This document shows, piece after piece, positions 16,557-26,050 of a DNA stretch of 64,000 nucleotides. Under the pieces are notes generated by a model. That model made no database searches and was not told where the DNA came from. It was given only the letters and a program-made list of their open reading frames with translations. The translations under genes were made by a program, and so were the position numbers. Numbering within the stretch: position 1 is the first letter of the stretch; each line of letters begins with the position of its first letter. Source of the stretch: Anoxybacillus tepidamans PS2 (GTDB lineage Bacteria > Bacillota > Bacilli > Bacillales > Anoxybacillaceae); NCBI RefSeq assembly GCF_000620165.1, contig NZ_JHVN01000014.1:20904-84903 (forward strand). Direction: 5' to 3'.

Positions 16557-17183
16557 GTGAGAAAGCATCTGCATTGGAAGGCTCACCTCTTTTTACTGTT
16601 GATCGTCATTGCTGCTTTTATTTGGTCAGCAATCAAGCCTACAAATTACGGAACATGGATACTCGAAGTCAGTCCAGCGGTTGCTGGTTTAATTATTGTA
16701 ATTGCCGTATACAATCGCTTTCCGATGACTACGCTTTCCTATACCATCATTTCTGTTTTGGCGATCAGCATGTTCATCGGTGGACACTATGTATATTCCA
16801 ACGTCCCCCTTTTCAACTGGATTAAAGATGCTTTTCATCTAGAGCGAAACAATTACGACCGATTTGGCCATTTTCTAAAGGGCTTGTTTGCCATCGTTCT
16901 GCGAGAAATTTTACTGCGTAAAACACCGCTGACCAAAGGCCTATGGCTATCGACGATCGCTGTCAGCATAACCCTTTCAATTGCTGCTTTATATGAAATC
17001 ATTGAATGGGCAGTAGCCAAGATCGTGAAGCAAGCGAGAACCGTTCACGATTTCCTAGGAACACAAGGCGACCCTTGGGATACCCAATGGGACATGTTAT
17101 TTTGCCTCGTTGGCTCGATTGTAGCGTTGTTTATTTTCTCAAAGTGGCACAACAAGCTTTTAAAAAATATGGACAAAAAATGA
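16557..17183 (+). CDS. DUF2238 family membrane protein (YjdF-like)
   Basis: 208-aa membrane protein with six or so helices. YDRFGHFLKG, ALYEIIEWAVAKI and FLGTQGDPWDTQWDMLFCLV are the conserved blocks of DUF2238/YjdF, with His, Glu and Asp residues clustered at the membrane face. Function unknown. I start at the GTG at 16557 with CGAGGAGTG upstream; the frame is open back to 16494 but has no site there. Confidence 0.8.
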   Translation: MRKHLHWKAHLFLLLIVIAAFIWSAIKPTNYGTWILEVSPAVAGLIIVIAVYNRFPMTTLSYTIISVLAISMFIGGHYVYSNVPLFNWIKDAFHLERNNYDRFGHFLKGLFAIVLREILLRKTPLTKGLWLSTIAVSITLSIAALYEIIEWAVAKIVKQARTVHDFLGTQGDPWDTQWDMLFCLVGSIVALFIFSKWHNKLLKNMDKK

Positions 17184-17280
17184 TTCTTCCCGCAAATCCC
17201 AATTTCTTATCTGGCGTTTTTTTCGATGCGTGGTAAAATAAAATCATGCACGAATTTGACTAGTAAAGGGTGTATGAAGA

Positions 17281-17868
17281 TTGGTGACAAAAATATTGAT
17301 TGTAATCGCTGCCTACCTTCTCGGCTCGATTCCGTTCGCGCTTGTGGTCGGAAAAGTCGGGTATGGCATCGATATTCGCGAACACGGCAGCGGAAATTTG
17401 GGAGGCACGAACACCTTTCGCGTATTAGGAGTCAAAGCGGGGCTAATTGTAACGATTGGTGACATTTTGAAAGGAACGTTGGCAGCAAGCCTCCCTGTAT
17501 TGTTTGCCGCGGACATTCATCCGCTCCTTGTAGGAGCATTTGCGGTCATTGGACATACATACCCGATTTTTGCCGGTTTCCGCGGCGGAAAAGCGGTTGC
17601 CACTTCTGGGGGAATCTTATTGTCTTATTCGCCATTTTTATTTTTCACTCTCTTGGCGGTTTTCTTTATTGTTCTGTATCTTTCAAAGTATGTATCTCTT
17701 TCTTCGATGCTTGCGGGAGTGTATTCCATCATCTATAGCGTTTTCTTTACCGATGATGTCCCGTTAATGATTGCTGTTTCTTTATTGACTGCATTCGTTT
17801 TTTACCGCCACCGCGCCAATATTAAGCGAATTATCAATAAAACAGAGCCGAAAGTAAAATGGTTATAA
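17281..17868 (+). CDS. plsY: Acyl-phosphate:glycerol-3-phosphate acyltransferase PlsY
   Basis: 195-aa membrane enzyme that transfers the acyl group from acyl-phosphate to glycerol 3-phosphate, the first acylation of phospholipid synthesis in Gram-positive bacteria. The three cytosolic motifs are present: [15 protein letters not shown] with [15 protein letters not shown], then [18 protein letters not shown], plus five helices. The start is TTG 17281 or GTG 17284, both downstream of AAAGGGTG. A terminator follows. Confidence 0.93.
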   Translation: MVTKILIVIAAYLLGSIPFALVVGKVGYGIDIREHGSGNLGGTNTFRVLGVKAGLIVTIGDILKGTLAASLPVLFAADIHPLLVGAFAVIGHTYPIFAGFRGGKAVATSGGILLSYSPFLFFTLLAVFFIVLYLSKYVSLSSMLAGVYSIIYSVFFTDDVPLMIAVSLLTAFVFYRHRANIKRIINKTEPKVKWL

Positions 17869-17872
17869 TGGC

Positions 17873-17904
17873 AAAGGCTGTCTTCATATAGACAGCCTCT
17901 TTTG
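17873..17904 (+). terminator. Intrinsic terminator after plsY
   Basis: AAAGGCTGTC and GACAGCCTCTTTT pair (9-10 bp) and end in a T-run. Confidence 0.8.
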
Positions 17905-17953
17905 ACGCATTAATAGAATCAAATTACCATATTTGAGGAAAGGAGTTTCACTG

Positions 17954-19318
17954 TTGCAATTACCTGATGCATTCGTTGAAAAAATGAGCAAGCTCTTACA
18001 AGAAGAGGCGTCTCGCTTTTTCGCAACCTACCAGGAAGAAAAAGAAAACGGGTTGCGCTTCAACCCGCTAAAAATGGACCGGGACACATTTTTAAAGCTC
18101 GTTCCGTTTGCGCTGTCTCCTGTTCCGTTTTGTCCAACCGGCTTTTATTATGGTGCCGAAGCGCAGCCGGGAAAGCATCCGTACCATGCAGCCGGCCTTT
18201 ATTATATTCAAGAGCCAAGCGCTATGTTCGTCGCCGAGACGCTGCGGCCTAAGCCCGGAGAAAAAGTGCTTGATCTTTGCGCCGCACCGGGCGGCAAAAC
18301 GACACAACTGGCGGCAATGATGGAGAACAAAGGATTTCTGCTCGCCAATGAAATTCATCCGAAGCGCGTCAAAGCTTTATCGGAGAATATAGAGCGATTC
18401 GGCATCACAAATGCGCTTGTGACAAACGAGACACCGGAAAAGTTAGCGGACCGTTTCGAAGGATATTTCGATAAAATTTTAGTCGATGCCCCTTGCTCGG
18501 GGGAAGGAATGTTTCGAAAGGACGAGGAAGCGATTCAGTATTGGAGCGAAGAACACGTTCAACAATGTTCCGTCAAACAACGGCACATTTTAGATTGCGC
18601 CTACCGCATGTTAAAGCAAGGCGGTATTCTCGTTTACTCGACATGCACATTTTCTCCAGAAGAAAATGAGCAAACGGTCGAAGCCTTCCTGCAGAAATAT
18701 AGCGATCTTAAATTAATATCGATTGAAAAATCAAACGGCATCCAATCTGGAAAGCCAGAATGGACGATAACTGGTATTAATGAAATCAAAAGTACGGCGC
18801 GGCTTTGGCCTCATCACCTAAAGGGGGAAGGCCATTTTGTTGCTAAAATCCAAAAAACCGCTCCTTCGGCCCATTGGAATGGAAAAAATGCCATATCCAA
18901 CGTTTCGAAACAATCGTTGCGCGATTATCGGACGTTTGAAAAAACCATTTTAAAAACGGAAATCGCAAATACGATTTATGCATTCCAACAGCATCTCTTC
19001 GCCTTGCCCGATGATTGTCCGAATTTTGACGGATTAAAGGTTGTGCGGGCTGGCTTGCATTTAGGCGAATTGAAAAAACAGCGGTTTGAGCCAAACCACG
19101 CGCTCGCCTTGGCGTTAAAAATAGAAGACGTGTTGCATACCGTCGATTTACAAAGCAGCAGCGCTGAATGGAATAAATATTTGCGCGGCGAAACGCTCAT
19201 AACGAATGGTGACCGCGGCTGGGTCGTTGTCACAATCGACGGCTATCCGCTCGGCTGGGGGAAAGAAGTAAAAGGAATCGTCAAAAATTTTTATCCGAAA
19301 GGGCTTCGCGTTGTATAA
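17954..19318 (+). CDS. rsmF: rRNA (cytosine-C5)-methyltransferase, RsmF-like
   Basis: 454-aa SAM-dependent RNA methyltransferase of the RsmB/RsmF (NOP2/Sun) family. SAM motif LDLCAAPGGKTTQLA, motif IV DAPCSGEGMFRKD and motif VI YSTCTFSPEENEQ carry the two cysteines used in C5 methylation. A C-terminal PUA-like domain (NGDRGWVVVTIDGYPLGWGK) follows an extra domain, as in RsmF/YebU. The exact rRNA position is not predictable here. The TTG at 17954 follows AAAGGAG; the upstream TTG at 17933 overlaps that site. Confidence 0.88.
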   Translation: MQLPDAFVEKMSKLLQEEASRFFATYQEEKENGLRFNPLKMDRDTFLKLVPFALSPVPFCPTGFYYGAEAQPGKHPYHAAGLYYIQEPSAMFVAETLRPKPGEKVLDLCAAPGGKTTQLAAMMENKGFLLANEIHPKRVKALSENIERFGITNALVTNETPEKLADRFEGYFDKILVDAPCSGEGMFRKDEEAIQYWSEEHVQQCSVKQRHILDCAYRMLKQGGILVYSTCTFSPEENEQTVEAFLQKYSDLKLISIEKSNGIQSGKPEWTITGINEIKSTARLWPHHLKGEGHFVAKIQKTAPSAHWNGKNAISNVSKQSLRDYRTFEKTILKTEIANTIYAFQQHLFALPDDCPNFDGLKVVRAGLHLGELKKQRFEPNHALALALKIEDVLHTVDLQSSSAEWNKYLRGETLITNGDRGWVVVTIDGYPLGWGKEVKGIVKNFYPKGLRVV

Positions 19319-19350
19319 CAGCCATATGCTAAAAATGACGGATAAGCCAA

Positions 19351-19386
19351 AAGCGCTAAGATGTTGATCATCTTAGCGCTTCTATT
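19351..19386. terminator. Bidirectional terminator between rsmF and ypmS
   Basis: AAGCGCTAAGATG and CATCTTAGCGCTT form a long stem around a short TTGAT loop, between convergent genes. Confidence 0.8.
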
Positions 19387-19405
19387 TGTACAGTCCTGTA
19401 TGCGG

Positions 19406-19969
19406 TTATTTATTTGGCACTGTTAATGTAAAAACGATATGGTCATGCTGCAAATCAAATTGTTTGGCAGCAATGCGGTAGCCATTTTTAAAGCGGATAT
19501 TCGCAAGCGCAATATAAACCCTGCTTTTATCTGGATTAATGACCACTTCTTCCGGCAAATTCGCATGCTTTTGCAAATACGCTAGCGCATAGTTAACAGG
19601 AAGCCTCAACTCTCCCAATGATAAATCGGGATCGCGCAGTTCCAGATTTCCCCCATGCACTACTTCCGGGATGAACGAAACGGTTAAGTCGACCTGCCTT
19701 CCGAAAATGGGAACTTTGCTCGTCAAATACACGCGATCGTCAATCCAAGCATGGTATGAAAGCGGGCCGTTCTTCGCCTTTTCCTTTATATAATTGTTAA
19801 TCATCACATTGACATCTTCTTTCGAGGCATATACAAGAAACGTGGCCCCTTTTGTCGCCTTCGGGGCTGGAATCGCCTCTTTAGGCGCACGAAAGACGAG
19901 AAACAACAAACTCGCCAACATCACAATGTTAACCGCAAGTAAGGCAAAAAAAGCTCTTTTCCACTTCAT
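19406..19969 (-). CDS. ypmS: YpmS family membrane-anchored protein (DUF2140)
   Basis: 187-aa protein with one N-terminal membrane helix (FFALLAVNIVMLASLLFLV) and an extracytoplasmic domain, matching Bacillus YpmS. Function unknown. Its ATG overlaps the ypmR stop (ATGA) with AAGGAG 9 nt upstream, so the two are translationally coupled. In Bacillus the ypmP-Q-R-S genes lie next to ilvA, as here. Confidence 0.85.
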   Translation of the reverse strand: MKWKRAFFALLAVNIVMLASLLFLVFRAPKEAIPAPKATKGATFLVYASKEDVNVMINNYIKEKAKNGPLSYHAWIDDRVYLTSKVPIFGRQVDLTVSFIPEVVHGGNLELRDPDLSLGELRLPVNYALAYLQKHANLPEEVVINPDKSRVYIALANIRFKNGYRIAAKQFDLQHDHIVFTLTVPNK

Positions 19970-20742
19970 TGCTGTATACTCCTTAGCAATTGCTGATATA
20001 CCCGTTCAGCAATTAATTGATATCCTTGTTCGTTCGGATGAAATTGATCACTATAAAGTAAATCATCGCGATTATCAAATAAATCTTTAATCTCCACAAA
20101 AACGGTATGATCGTATTGACGCAATACCTCTTTACTTCCGCCATTCCAAAAATCGATCACTTTATCGATTTCCGGAATGGCTTGAAGCGGGCTTGAAAAT
20201 GGATTATACAATCCGATAAGAACAATCGTAGCATGTGGATTGAGCGACCGCAACGTCCCGATCAGTTCATGAAGTTTGATCGCAAAAACTTTTTGTTTCT
20301 TTTCAAATAATGAATATGTTAAATCGAACAAATGGGAACGAACGATTTTCATCACATCGTTGCCGCCGATCGTAATTAAAATGACATCTGCTTCTTGCAC
20401 CGCTTGTTCATTCTCTCTAATCATATCATTTAGCTGTGAAATTCGCAGCCCTCTTTTGCCAAGGTTCGTCACGTTCACCGATCGGATTCCCTTATAGGAG
20501 AGCAGTTTCTCTTTGACATCTGAGACATAGCCACCGTTGTGATCGCCATCTCCTACCCCTTCTGTCAACGAATCTCCCATGGCTAATATGTTCAAATCTT
20601 TTGGAACAAAATCGTTCGGAATGGTTAGACGGTTAGGTAACCCCATTTGGCGAAACGGCGTGCTGACAGCATTCATCGCTTCTGCAGCCGAACATGCGAC
20701 ACACAAAAGAGAAATCAAGTAAATCATCACCCATTTTTTCAC
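19966..20742 (-). CDS. ypmR: SGNH/GDSL-type hydrolase YpmR
   Basis: 258-aa exported hydrolase. The SGNH blocks are all visible: AMGDSLTEGVGDGD (nucleophile Ser), LGKRGLRIS (Gly), ITIGGNDVM (Asn) and DQFHPNEQGYQL (Asp/His). The N-terminus is a signal sequence, perhaps with a lipid-attached Cys (LLCVACS, not a strict lipobox). Likely an esterase acting on lipid or wall esters outside the membrane; the substrate is unknown. I prefer the GTG at 20742 to the one at 20751 because AGGTGA lies between them and the frame then starts MKKWVMIYL. Confidence 0.85.
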   Translation of the reverse strand: MKKWVMIYLISLLCVACSAAEAMNAVSTPFRQMGLPNRLTIPNDFVPKDLNILAMGDSLTEGVGDGDHNGGYVSDVKEKLLSYKGIRSVNVTNLGKRGLRISQLNDMIRENEQAVQEADVILITIGGNDVMKIVRSHLFDLTYSLFEKKQKVFAIKLHELIGTLRSLNPHATIVLIGLYNPFSSPLQAIPEIDKVIDFWNGGSKEVLRQYDHTVFVEIKDLFDNRDDLLYSDQFHPNEQGYQLIAERVYQQLLRSIQQ

Positions 20743-20767
20743 TAGTCTCACCTACCTGTTGAAAAAG

Positions 20768-20808
20768 GAAAACAGGAAGAGGCAAAAATGTGCCAACATT
20801 TTTGCCTC
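20768..20808 (-). terminator. Terminator after the SCO1 gene
   Basis: GAGGCAAAAATG and CATTTTTGCCTC form a 12-bp stem; on the minus strand CTTCCTGTTTTCC follows. Confidence 0.7.
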
Positions 20809-21381
20809 TTATGATGATTGTAAAATTTTAATGTGCTCTAAAATTTGTTTATACGGAACATCATTCATGCCATTATAATATTGTACCACTTTTCCGTTTT
20901 GGTCCACGAGATAAAAATCAGTACCATGAATCACTTGGGTTTGGTTCGCAGGTTTTTGCACAATAGTTTTAAAATTTTTTTGAGCAAAATCCTCGATTTC
21001 CCGTTGGCTATATCCCGTCAATAAATGCCAATGGCGAACGTCAGCGTGAAACTTTTCAATGTACGCTTTTAGCTGTTCTGGTTGATCGTTTTCTGGATCC
21101 ACGCTAAAGGAAACAAATTCAACTTTCAGCCCTTCTTCTTTCGCCATTCGTTGCAATTTGGCCATATTGGCCGTCATTGGCGGACAAACGTCAGCGCAAC
21201 GGGTAAAAATAAAGTTAGCCACCCAAATCTTTCCTTTTAGATCGTTTAAGCCAAATTGCTGGCCATTTTGATCGGTAAACGTAAATGGAGCAATCGGCCA
21301 GTTTTGGGCATTCGGAATTTTTTTGCCGCATGCAGCTAGCAGTACGATGCTAAGCAACATAATAATTCCAGCTTTTTTCAT
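20809..21381 (-). CDS. ypmQ: SCO1-family copper chaperone lipoprotein (YpmQ)
   Basis: 190-aa thioredoxin-fold lipoprotein that delivers copper to the CuA site of cytochrome c oxidase. The lipobox LLAAC is at the N-terminus, the copper-binding CxxxC reads RCADVCPPM, and the distal histidine lies in IHGTDFYL. I start at the ATG at 21381 (MKKAGI) with AGGTGA 8 nt upstream. It sits with ypmR and ypmS as in B. subtilis, with degV just upstream. Confidence 0.9.
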   Translation of the reverse strand: MKKAGIIMLLSIVLLAACGKKIPNAQNWPIAPFTFTDQNGQQFGLNDLKGKIWVANFIFTRCADVCPPMTANMAKLQRMAKEEGLKVEFVSFSVDPENDQPEQLKAYIEKFHADVRHWHLLTGYSQREIEDFAQKNFKTIVQKPANQTQVIHGTDFYLVDQNGKVVQYYNGMNDVPYKQILEHIKILQSS

Positions 21382-21418
21382 CCCTAAATTCACCTATACT
21401 TTTTATTTTATCAAAAAC

Positions 21419-22264
21419 TCATTCTATTAAGTACATAAACCCAATCGCTCCCGGTCCTGTATGGATCGAAACGATCGGCGTCGTATAAACGATATCGGTT
21501 TGTTCATAACCTGTCGCCTCGATAATCGACTGCCTAAGACGCTCAGCTAAAGAATAAGCATCGGCATGGGCGATTCCGATTGCGCGAATCGTTTTACCCG
21601 CCGCATCTTCCATCAATCGTTCCGTTAAATATTTGACGATTTGCGAATAGCTTCGCGCTTTCGCAACAGGTGTATAGATTCCGTCAACAAGCGCAGCGAT
21701 CGGTTTGATATTCAATAGCGATCCAATTAAAGCTTTACCGCGTCCAATGCGCCCGCCTTTCACTAAATTTTCGAGTGTGTCAACCGTTACATACAAACGG
21801 GTGTTTTGACGCACTTCCTCAAGACGCTGCACAATTTCCGCCACACTTTCTCCTTCCGCCGCCTGTTTCGCTGCTTCAAGCACTTGAAACCCTAATGCAA
21901 GCGAAATAAACTGCGAATCGATGACCGTTACGTTGGCGTTCGCCATCGCCGCTGCCTGCTCCGCGGAGTGTATCGTTCCGCTTAATTGGCTGGCCATATG
22001 AATCGAAATGATATCATATCCTTCCTGCCCTAGACGATTATATACTTCAAGAAATTGCCCGACAGCCGGCTGGGAACTTTTCGGCAACTCGCTTGATGCG
22101 CGCATTTTTTCCATAAACTCGCCAGGTGAAAGATCGACGCGGTCTGTATACATTGTGCCATCAATCGTAAATGTAAGAGGAACTACCTCAATTCCATATT
22201 TTTTTAATATTTCATCGGGGAGATCCACCGTTGAATCGGTTACAATCTTTATTTTGTTCATCAT
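21419..22264 (-). CDS. DegV family fatty-acid-binding protein
   Basis: 281-aa two-domain protein. KIVTDSTVDLPDEIL at the N-terminus, ELPKSSQPAVGQF, HMASQLSGTIHSAEQAA and a C-terminal IHTGPGAIGFMYL are DegV signatures. DegV/FakB proteins hold a fatty acid for phosphorylation by FakA. Whether this copy works with FakA cannot be seen here. AGGAAG lies a few bases before the double ATG. It lies between ypmP and ypmQ. Confidence 0.88.
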   Translation of the reverse strand: MMNKIKIVTDSTVDLPDEILKKYGIEVVPLTFTIDGTMYTDRVDLSPGEFMEKMRASSELPKSSQPAVGQFLEVYNRLGQEGYDIISIHMASQLSGTIHSAEQAAAMANANVTVIDSQFISLALGFQVLEAAKQAAEGESVAEIVQRLEEVRQNTRLYVTVDTLENLVKGGRIGRGKALIGSLLNIKPIAALVDGIYTPVAKARSYSQIVKYLTERLMEDAAGKTIRAIGIAHADAYSLAERLRQSIIEATGYEQTDIVYTTPIVSIHTGPGAIGFMYLIE

Positions 22265-22326
22265 TTCACTTCCTAGTTTGAACCTTATTGACCATTATAC
22301 AATGAAACGTAGGAAATGCCTATAAA

Positions 22327-22366
22327 AAATGCAAAAAAAGTTGCTTTGCCGAAGCAAAACAACTTT
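22327..22366 (-). terminator. Terminator after ypmP
   Basis: AAAGTTG...CTTTGC / GCAAAA...CAACTTT form an imperfect stem; the minus strand continues TTTTTTTGCATTTTTT. Confidence 0.75.
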
Positions 22367-22372
22367 CTCATA

Positions 22373-22624
22373 TTATGCATTGTTTTTTAAAATATCTGTC
22401 TTAAAAATCTGTTCATAGATAGGCCATTTTAGTGCTTTTTTTAGATAATCTCTAAACGAATAAACTGAACGACCTTCGTGCGACCGATATACTTTCGCAA
22501 TAAACGTTTCTAAACGCATTTGAACCATAAATCGATAAGTGCTATCTTCCTCCAATACAGGAATGTCGATAATTTTTACCTTCTGTCCATAAACATTCTT
22601 GAACTCCAGGCTTTTAAATAGCAA
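22373..22624 (-). CDS. ypmP: YpmP family protein (DUF2535)
   Basis: 83-aa soluble protein, LLFKSLEFKNVYGQKVKII at the start, matching the DUF2535 family next to ilvA in Bacillus. Function unknown. The start is a TTG at 22624 with GAGGAT upstream. Confidence 0.8.
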   Translation of the reverse strand: MLFKSLEFKNVYGQKVKIIDIPVLEEDSTYRFMVQMRLETFIAKVYRSHEGRSVYSFRDYLKKALKWPIYEQIFKTDILKNNA

Positions 22625-22746
22625 AATATCAATCCTCTTTTTTGACCGATTTACTCTTATTATACACGAAATAGATGCGAAAGTATGTCGGATTGTGCGA
22701 AAGATTAATAATTTTTTTGCCGAAAAAACACGATAAAGAGATCGGA

Positions 22747-24018
22747 TTATATCAGCAAATGGAATAAATTCGGATCTTTGTTGACCTCCTGAAAAGGAAA
22801 GCCTTTTTTCTTCATCCGCTCAATGAGCAGCGCATAGTCTTCGCGGCGCTTCAGTTCAATCCCCACAAGCGCTGGACCATTTTCTTTATTATTTTTCTTT
22901 GTATATTCAAACCGGGTTATGTCGTCCGTCGGCCCTAACACTTCATCCAAAAATTCCCTTAAAGCCCCCGCGCGCTGCGGGAAGTTGACGATAAAATAAT
23001 GTTGCAGTCCTTCGTAAATCATCGAACGTTCTTTAATTTCCTGCATGCGATCGATATCATTATTGCCTCCACTAATCACGCAAACAACCGTTTTGCCGCG
23101 AATCTGTTCTTTATAAAAATCTAAAGCCGCCACTGGAAGAGCCCCAGCTGGTTCCACAACGATCGCGTTTTCGTTGTACAGCTCCAAAATCGTCGTGCAT
23201 GCTTTTCCCTCCGGTACAACAACAATATCATCGATCAACTCCCTGCATAAAGCAAAGGTCGTTTCGCCGACTGTTTTCACTGCCGCTCCATCAACAAATT
23301 TGTCAATTTCCTCTAAAGTGACAACGCCCTTCTGTTCGATTGCTGCTTTCATCGACGGGGCGCCCGCCGGTTCTACTCCAATCAGTTTGGTAGCAGGTGA
23401 AATGCTTTTCACATATGTACCAAGCCCCGCCATAAGCCCGCCTCCGCCGATGCTGGCAAAGACGAAATCAATTGGCTCCTCACAGTCATTTAACATTTCT
23501 ACTCCAATCGTTCCTTGCCCAGCGATGACATATTCGTCGTCAAACGGGTGAATAAACGTTCTTTGCTCGCGTTTGGCACACTCGATCGCCTCATTAAAAG
23601 AATCGTCAAATGTGTCCCCGACTAAAATAATATCGACCATTTCTTTTCCAAATAACTGAACTTGTGAAACTTTTTGCCTCGGAGTAGTCGCTGGCATATA
23701 AATTTTTCCGTGCACCCCTAGCGCGCGGCATGAATAAGCCACTCCTTGAGCATGATTGCCTGCGCTTGCACACACGATGCCGCTTTTTCTTTCTTCGTCC
23801 GTCAAATGCTTCATTCGATTATAAGCGCCGCGAATTTTAAATGAACGTACGACCTGCAAGTCTTCTCGTTTTAAATACACGTGACAACCGTAACGTTCCG
23901 ACAAGAGCGGATTTTTTTGCAGCGGGGTATGATAGACTACATCTTTCAACGTATGATGTGCAATTAAAATGTCTTCCACATATACAGTTCCTTTTTGTCG
24001 TTTAAGCTGCTGTCCCAT
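22747..24018 (-). CDS. ilvA: Threonine ammonia-lyase (threonine deaminase)
   Basis: 423-aa PLP enzyme converting threonine to 2-oxobutanoate, the first step to isoleucine. The PLP lysine is in VVRSFKIRGAYNRM, the phosphate-binding glycine loop is SIGGGGLMAGLG, and the CVISGGNNDIDRM segment is conserved. The C-terminal 75 residues (HYFIVNFPQRAGALREFLDE) are the single ACT-like regulatory domain of the short Bacillus-type enzyme. It precedes ypmP as in B. subtilis. No T-box or attenuator was seen upstream. Confidence 0.93.
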   Translation of the reverse strand: MGQQLKRQKGTVYVEDILIAHHTLKDVVYHTPLQKNPLLSERYGCHVYLKREDLQVVRSFKIRGAYNRMKHLTDEERKSGIVCASAGNHAQGVAYSCRALGVHGKIYMPATTPRQKVSQVQLFGKEMVDIILVGDTFDDSFNEAIECAKREQRTFIHPFDDEYVIAGQGTIGVEMLNDCEEPIDFVFASIGGGGLMAGLGTYVKSISPATKLIGVEPAGAPSMKAAIEQKGVVTLEEIDKFVDGAAVKTVGETTFALCRELIDDIVVVPEGKACTTILELYNENAIVVEPAGALPVAALDFYKEQIRGKTVVCVISGGNNDIDRMQEIKERSMIYEGLQHYFIVNFPQRAGALREFLDEVLGPTDDITRFEYTKKNNKENGPALVGIELKRREDYALLIERMKKKGFPFQEVNKDPNLFHLLI

Positions 24019-24144
24019 ATTCCCTATTCCTTTCCATCACGTTTTTTTAATTTGTAAATTATATCACAATTTTCAAAAAAGGAAAGGGAACTTTCGAGAA
24101 ATTTATAAAAAATTCAAAACATAGACAATTTTATTGATCTCTAA

Positions 24145-24178
24145 AACGAAACGACGATCATTCCTTATGATCGTCGTC
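24145..24178 (-). terminator. Terminator overlapping the end of the YndM-like gene
   Basis: ACGACGATCA and TGATCGTCGT form a 10-bp stem that contains the stop codon, followed by TTTCGTTTT on the minus strand. Confidence 0.7.
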
Positions 24179-24592
24179 TTCGTATTCTTCGGCGAATTCA
24201 GTAGCCCATCTTCCATCGTCCAACCAATTTCTCGTTTGGCGCATTCTTCCGTCGAATATCCGATTTTCCATAAATAGATGGAAAAATGGTTCTCCTGCTG
24301 CCACAGCAAGCGCTGCATAAAAAGAGGCGTAAGCCATATTAGCGGTCGGCTGAATTAGCAAATAACTAAAAAACCAAATAAGCCCAAACGACAAAAAAAG
24401 ATCGGCAATGGAAGCAATCCAGTTTCCTGTTCTCGGAAGCACAAATATGTCGCCTAGCACATAGGAAGCAACCGCTGTTGCCAACGTAATGATTAAAATA
24501 AAGGAAAGCGGCGCATTAAAAATGGTGAAAATCGAAAATAGTACAGTCCCCCATAATGCGAATTTAATCAACAACGGAATGACATGTCTCAT
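24158..24592 (-). CDS. yndM: YndM family membrane protein (DUF2512)
   Basis: 144-aa protein with four membrane helices and an acidic C-terminus (EFAEEYEDDDHKE). The IFVLPRTGNWIASIADL stretch is typical of DUF2512. Function unknown. AGGAGGGATATT precedes the ATG. It is a single gene closed by its own terminator. Confidence 0.8.
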   Translation of the reverse strand: MRHVIPLLIKFALWGTVLFSIFTIFNAPLSFILIITLATAVASYVLGDIFVLPRTGNWIASIADLFLSFGLIWFFSYLLIQPTANMAYASFYAALAVAAGEPFFHLFMENRIFDGRMRQTRNWLDDGRWATEFAEEYEDDDHKE

Positions 24593-24659
24593 AATATCCC
24601 TCCTATTGTTTATTTATTGTTATCGTGCCTTATCATCCTTCTCTCTATTCCACATATCC

Positions 24660-24697
24660 AAAAAAGAAAAGCGTGTTTCACTTGAAGTGAAACACGC
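24660..24697 (-). terminator. Terminator after dfrA
   Basis: GCGTGTTTCAC and GTGAAACACGC form an 11-bp stem followed by TTTTCTTTTTTGG on the minus strand. Confidence 0.85.
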
Positions 24698-25186
24698 CTA
24701 ACGCTTGCGTTCATATACAAGAAACGCATAATCGTATGGATTTTTTTCATCTTTCGGTCCTTTTTCGCTTGAAACGAGGCACCAATCGGCCTCTTGAAAT
24801 GGCGGGAAAAATGTATCTCCAGGAAATTGCGCTTCTATTTTCGTGATATATAGGCGATCAGCAACCGGCAAAACCGCTTCAAACAACTCGGCACCGCCGA
24901 TGACAAAAATTTCATCGTTCCGTTCCGCGGCCATTTTTTGAATATCGTCAATTGAATGGATTACGATACATCCTTCAGGCTGGAATGAGCGGTTACGGGT
25001 CAGGACGATGTTGTCCCGCCCTGGAAGCGGACGACCAATCGATTCAAACGTTTTCCTTCCCATCACAATCGGATGCCCCATTGTCACTCGCTTAAAATAA
25101 GCAAGATCTGCCGGCAAATGCCATGGCAACTTATTGTCTTTTCCGATGATGCGATTTTGATCCATTGCAACAATAAGCGAAATCAT
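24698..25186 (-). CDS. dfrA: Dihydrofolate reductase
   Basis: 162-aa enzyme reducing dihydrofolate to tetrahydrofolate with NADPH. MISLIVAMDQNRIIGKDNKL, LPWHLPADLAYFKRVT (with the catalytic Asp), MGRKTFESIGRPLPGR and IFVIGGAELFE are the classic motifs. I start at 25186, behind AAAGGAG; the open frame extends upstream into thyA. It lies 13 nt after thyA, so both are co-expressed, which pairs dihydrofolate production by ThyA with its recycling. Confidence 0.95.
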   Translation of the reverse strand: MISLIVAMDQNRIIGKDNKLPWHLPADLAYFKRVTMGHPIVMGRKTFESIGRPLPGRDNIVLTRNRSFQPEGCIVIHSIDDIQKMAAERNDEIFVIGGAELFEAVLPVADRLYITKIEAQFPGDTFFPPFQEADWCLVSSEKGPKDEKNPYDYAFLVYERKR

Positions 25187-25199
25187 TCCATTTTCTCCT

Positions 25200-25994
25200 T
25201 TACACCGCAACCGTTGCTTTAATATGCGGGTGCGGATCATAATCAACGATTTCAAAATCTTCAAATTGGTACTCAAAAATTGAAGCAGGCTTCCGCTTAA
25301 TCACCAGCTTCGGAAGCGGGCGCGGCTCTCGAGACAGCTGCAATTTTGCTTGCTCGATGTGGTTTGTGTATAAATGAACATCCCCACCCGTGAAAATCAA
25401 CTCTCCGACTTCTAAGTCGCACTGCTGGGCGATCATATGCGTAAGAAGCGCATAACTTGCAATATTAAATGGCAATCCTAAAAATGTATCGACGGAACGC
25501 TGCTGCCACATGCAAGACAGTTTTCCATCGGCTACATAAAATTGAAACGCGTAGTGGCAAGGCGGTAATTTCATTTTGTCAATTTCGGCGACATTCCATG
25601 CACTCACTAGCAAACGCCGCGAGTTCGGATTTGTTTTAATTTGTTCGATGACTTCGCTAATTTGGTCGATAGTCTTTCCGTCCGCTCCTTTCCATGAGCG
25701 CCATTGCGCTCCGTAAACCGGCCCTAATTCTCCATTTTCATCGGCCCACTCATCCCAAATTGTCACTCCGTTTTCTTGCAAATAGCGGACATTTGTATTG
25801 CCGCTTAAAAACCATAGAAGTTCATATATAATCGAGCGAATATGTAATTTTTTTGTCGTCAATAACGGAAACCCTTTCTGCAAATCAAAACGCAGCTGAC
25901 GGCCAAATACGGACAATGTTCCGACACCTGTACGGTCATCTTTTCTTACACCATTTTCCAAAATATCTTCTAGTAATTGTAAATATTGCTTCAT
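25200..25994 (-). CDS. thyA: Thymidylate synthase (ThyA type)
   Basis: 264 aa, the exact standard length. It makes dTMP from dUMP with methylene-tetrahydrofolate. The catalytic cysteine is in [31 protein letters not shown] and [13 protein letters not shown] are conserved binding segments. AGGTGAGAACG precedes the ATG at 25994. First gene of the thyA-dfrA pair. Confidence 0.97.
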   Translation of the reverse strand: MKQYLQLLEDILENGVRKDDRTGVGTLSVFGRQLRFDLQKGFPLLTTKKLHIRSIIYELLWFLSGNTNVRYLQENGVTIWDEWADENGELGPVYGAQWRSWKGADGKTIDQISEVIEQIKTNPNSRRLLVSAWNVAEIDKMKLPPCHYAFQFYVADGKLSCMWQQRSVDTFLGLPFNIASYALLTHMIAQQCDLEVGELIFTGGDVHLYTNHIEQAKLQLSREPRPLPKLVIKRKPASIFEYQFEDFEIVDYDPHPHIKATVAV

Positions 25995-26023
25995 CGTTCT
26001 CACCTCATTTTCTATCATAAACG

Positions 26024-26050
26024 AAAAAGAACTCATTTTCGAGTTCTTTT
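26024..26050 (-). terminator. Terminator at the end of the Pro-Pro endopeptidase gene
   Basis: GAAAAGAACTC and GAGTTCTTTTC pair around ATTTTC and overlap the stop codon; T-rich on the minus strand. Confidence 0.65.
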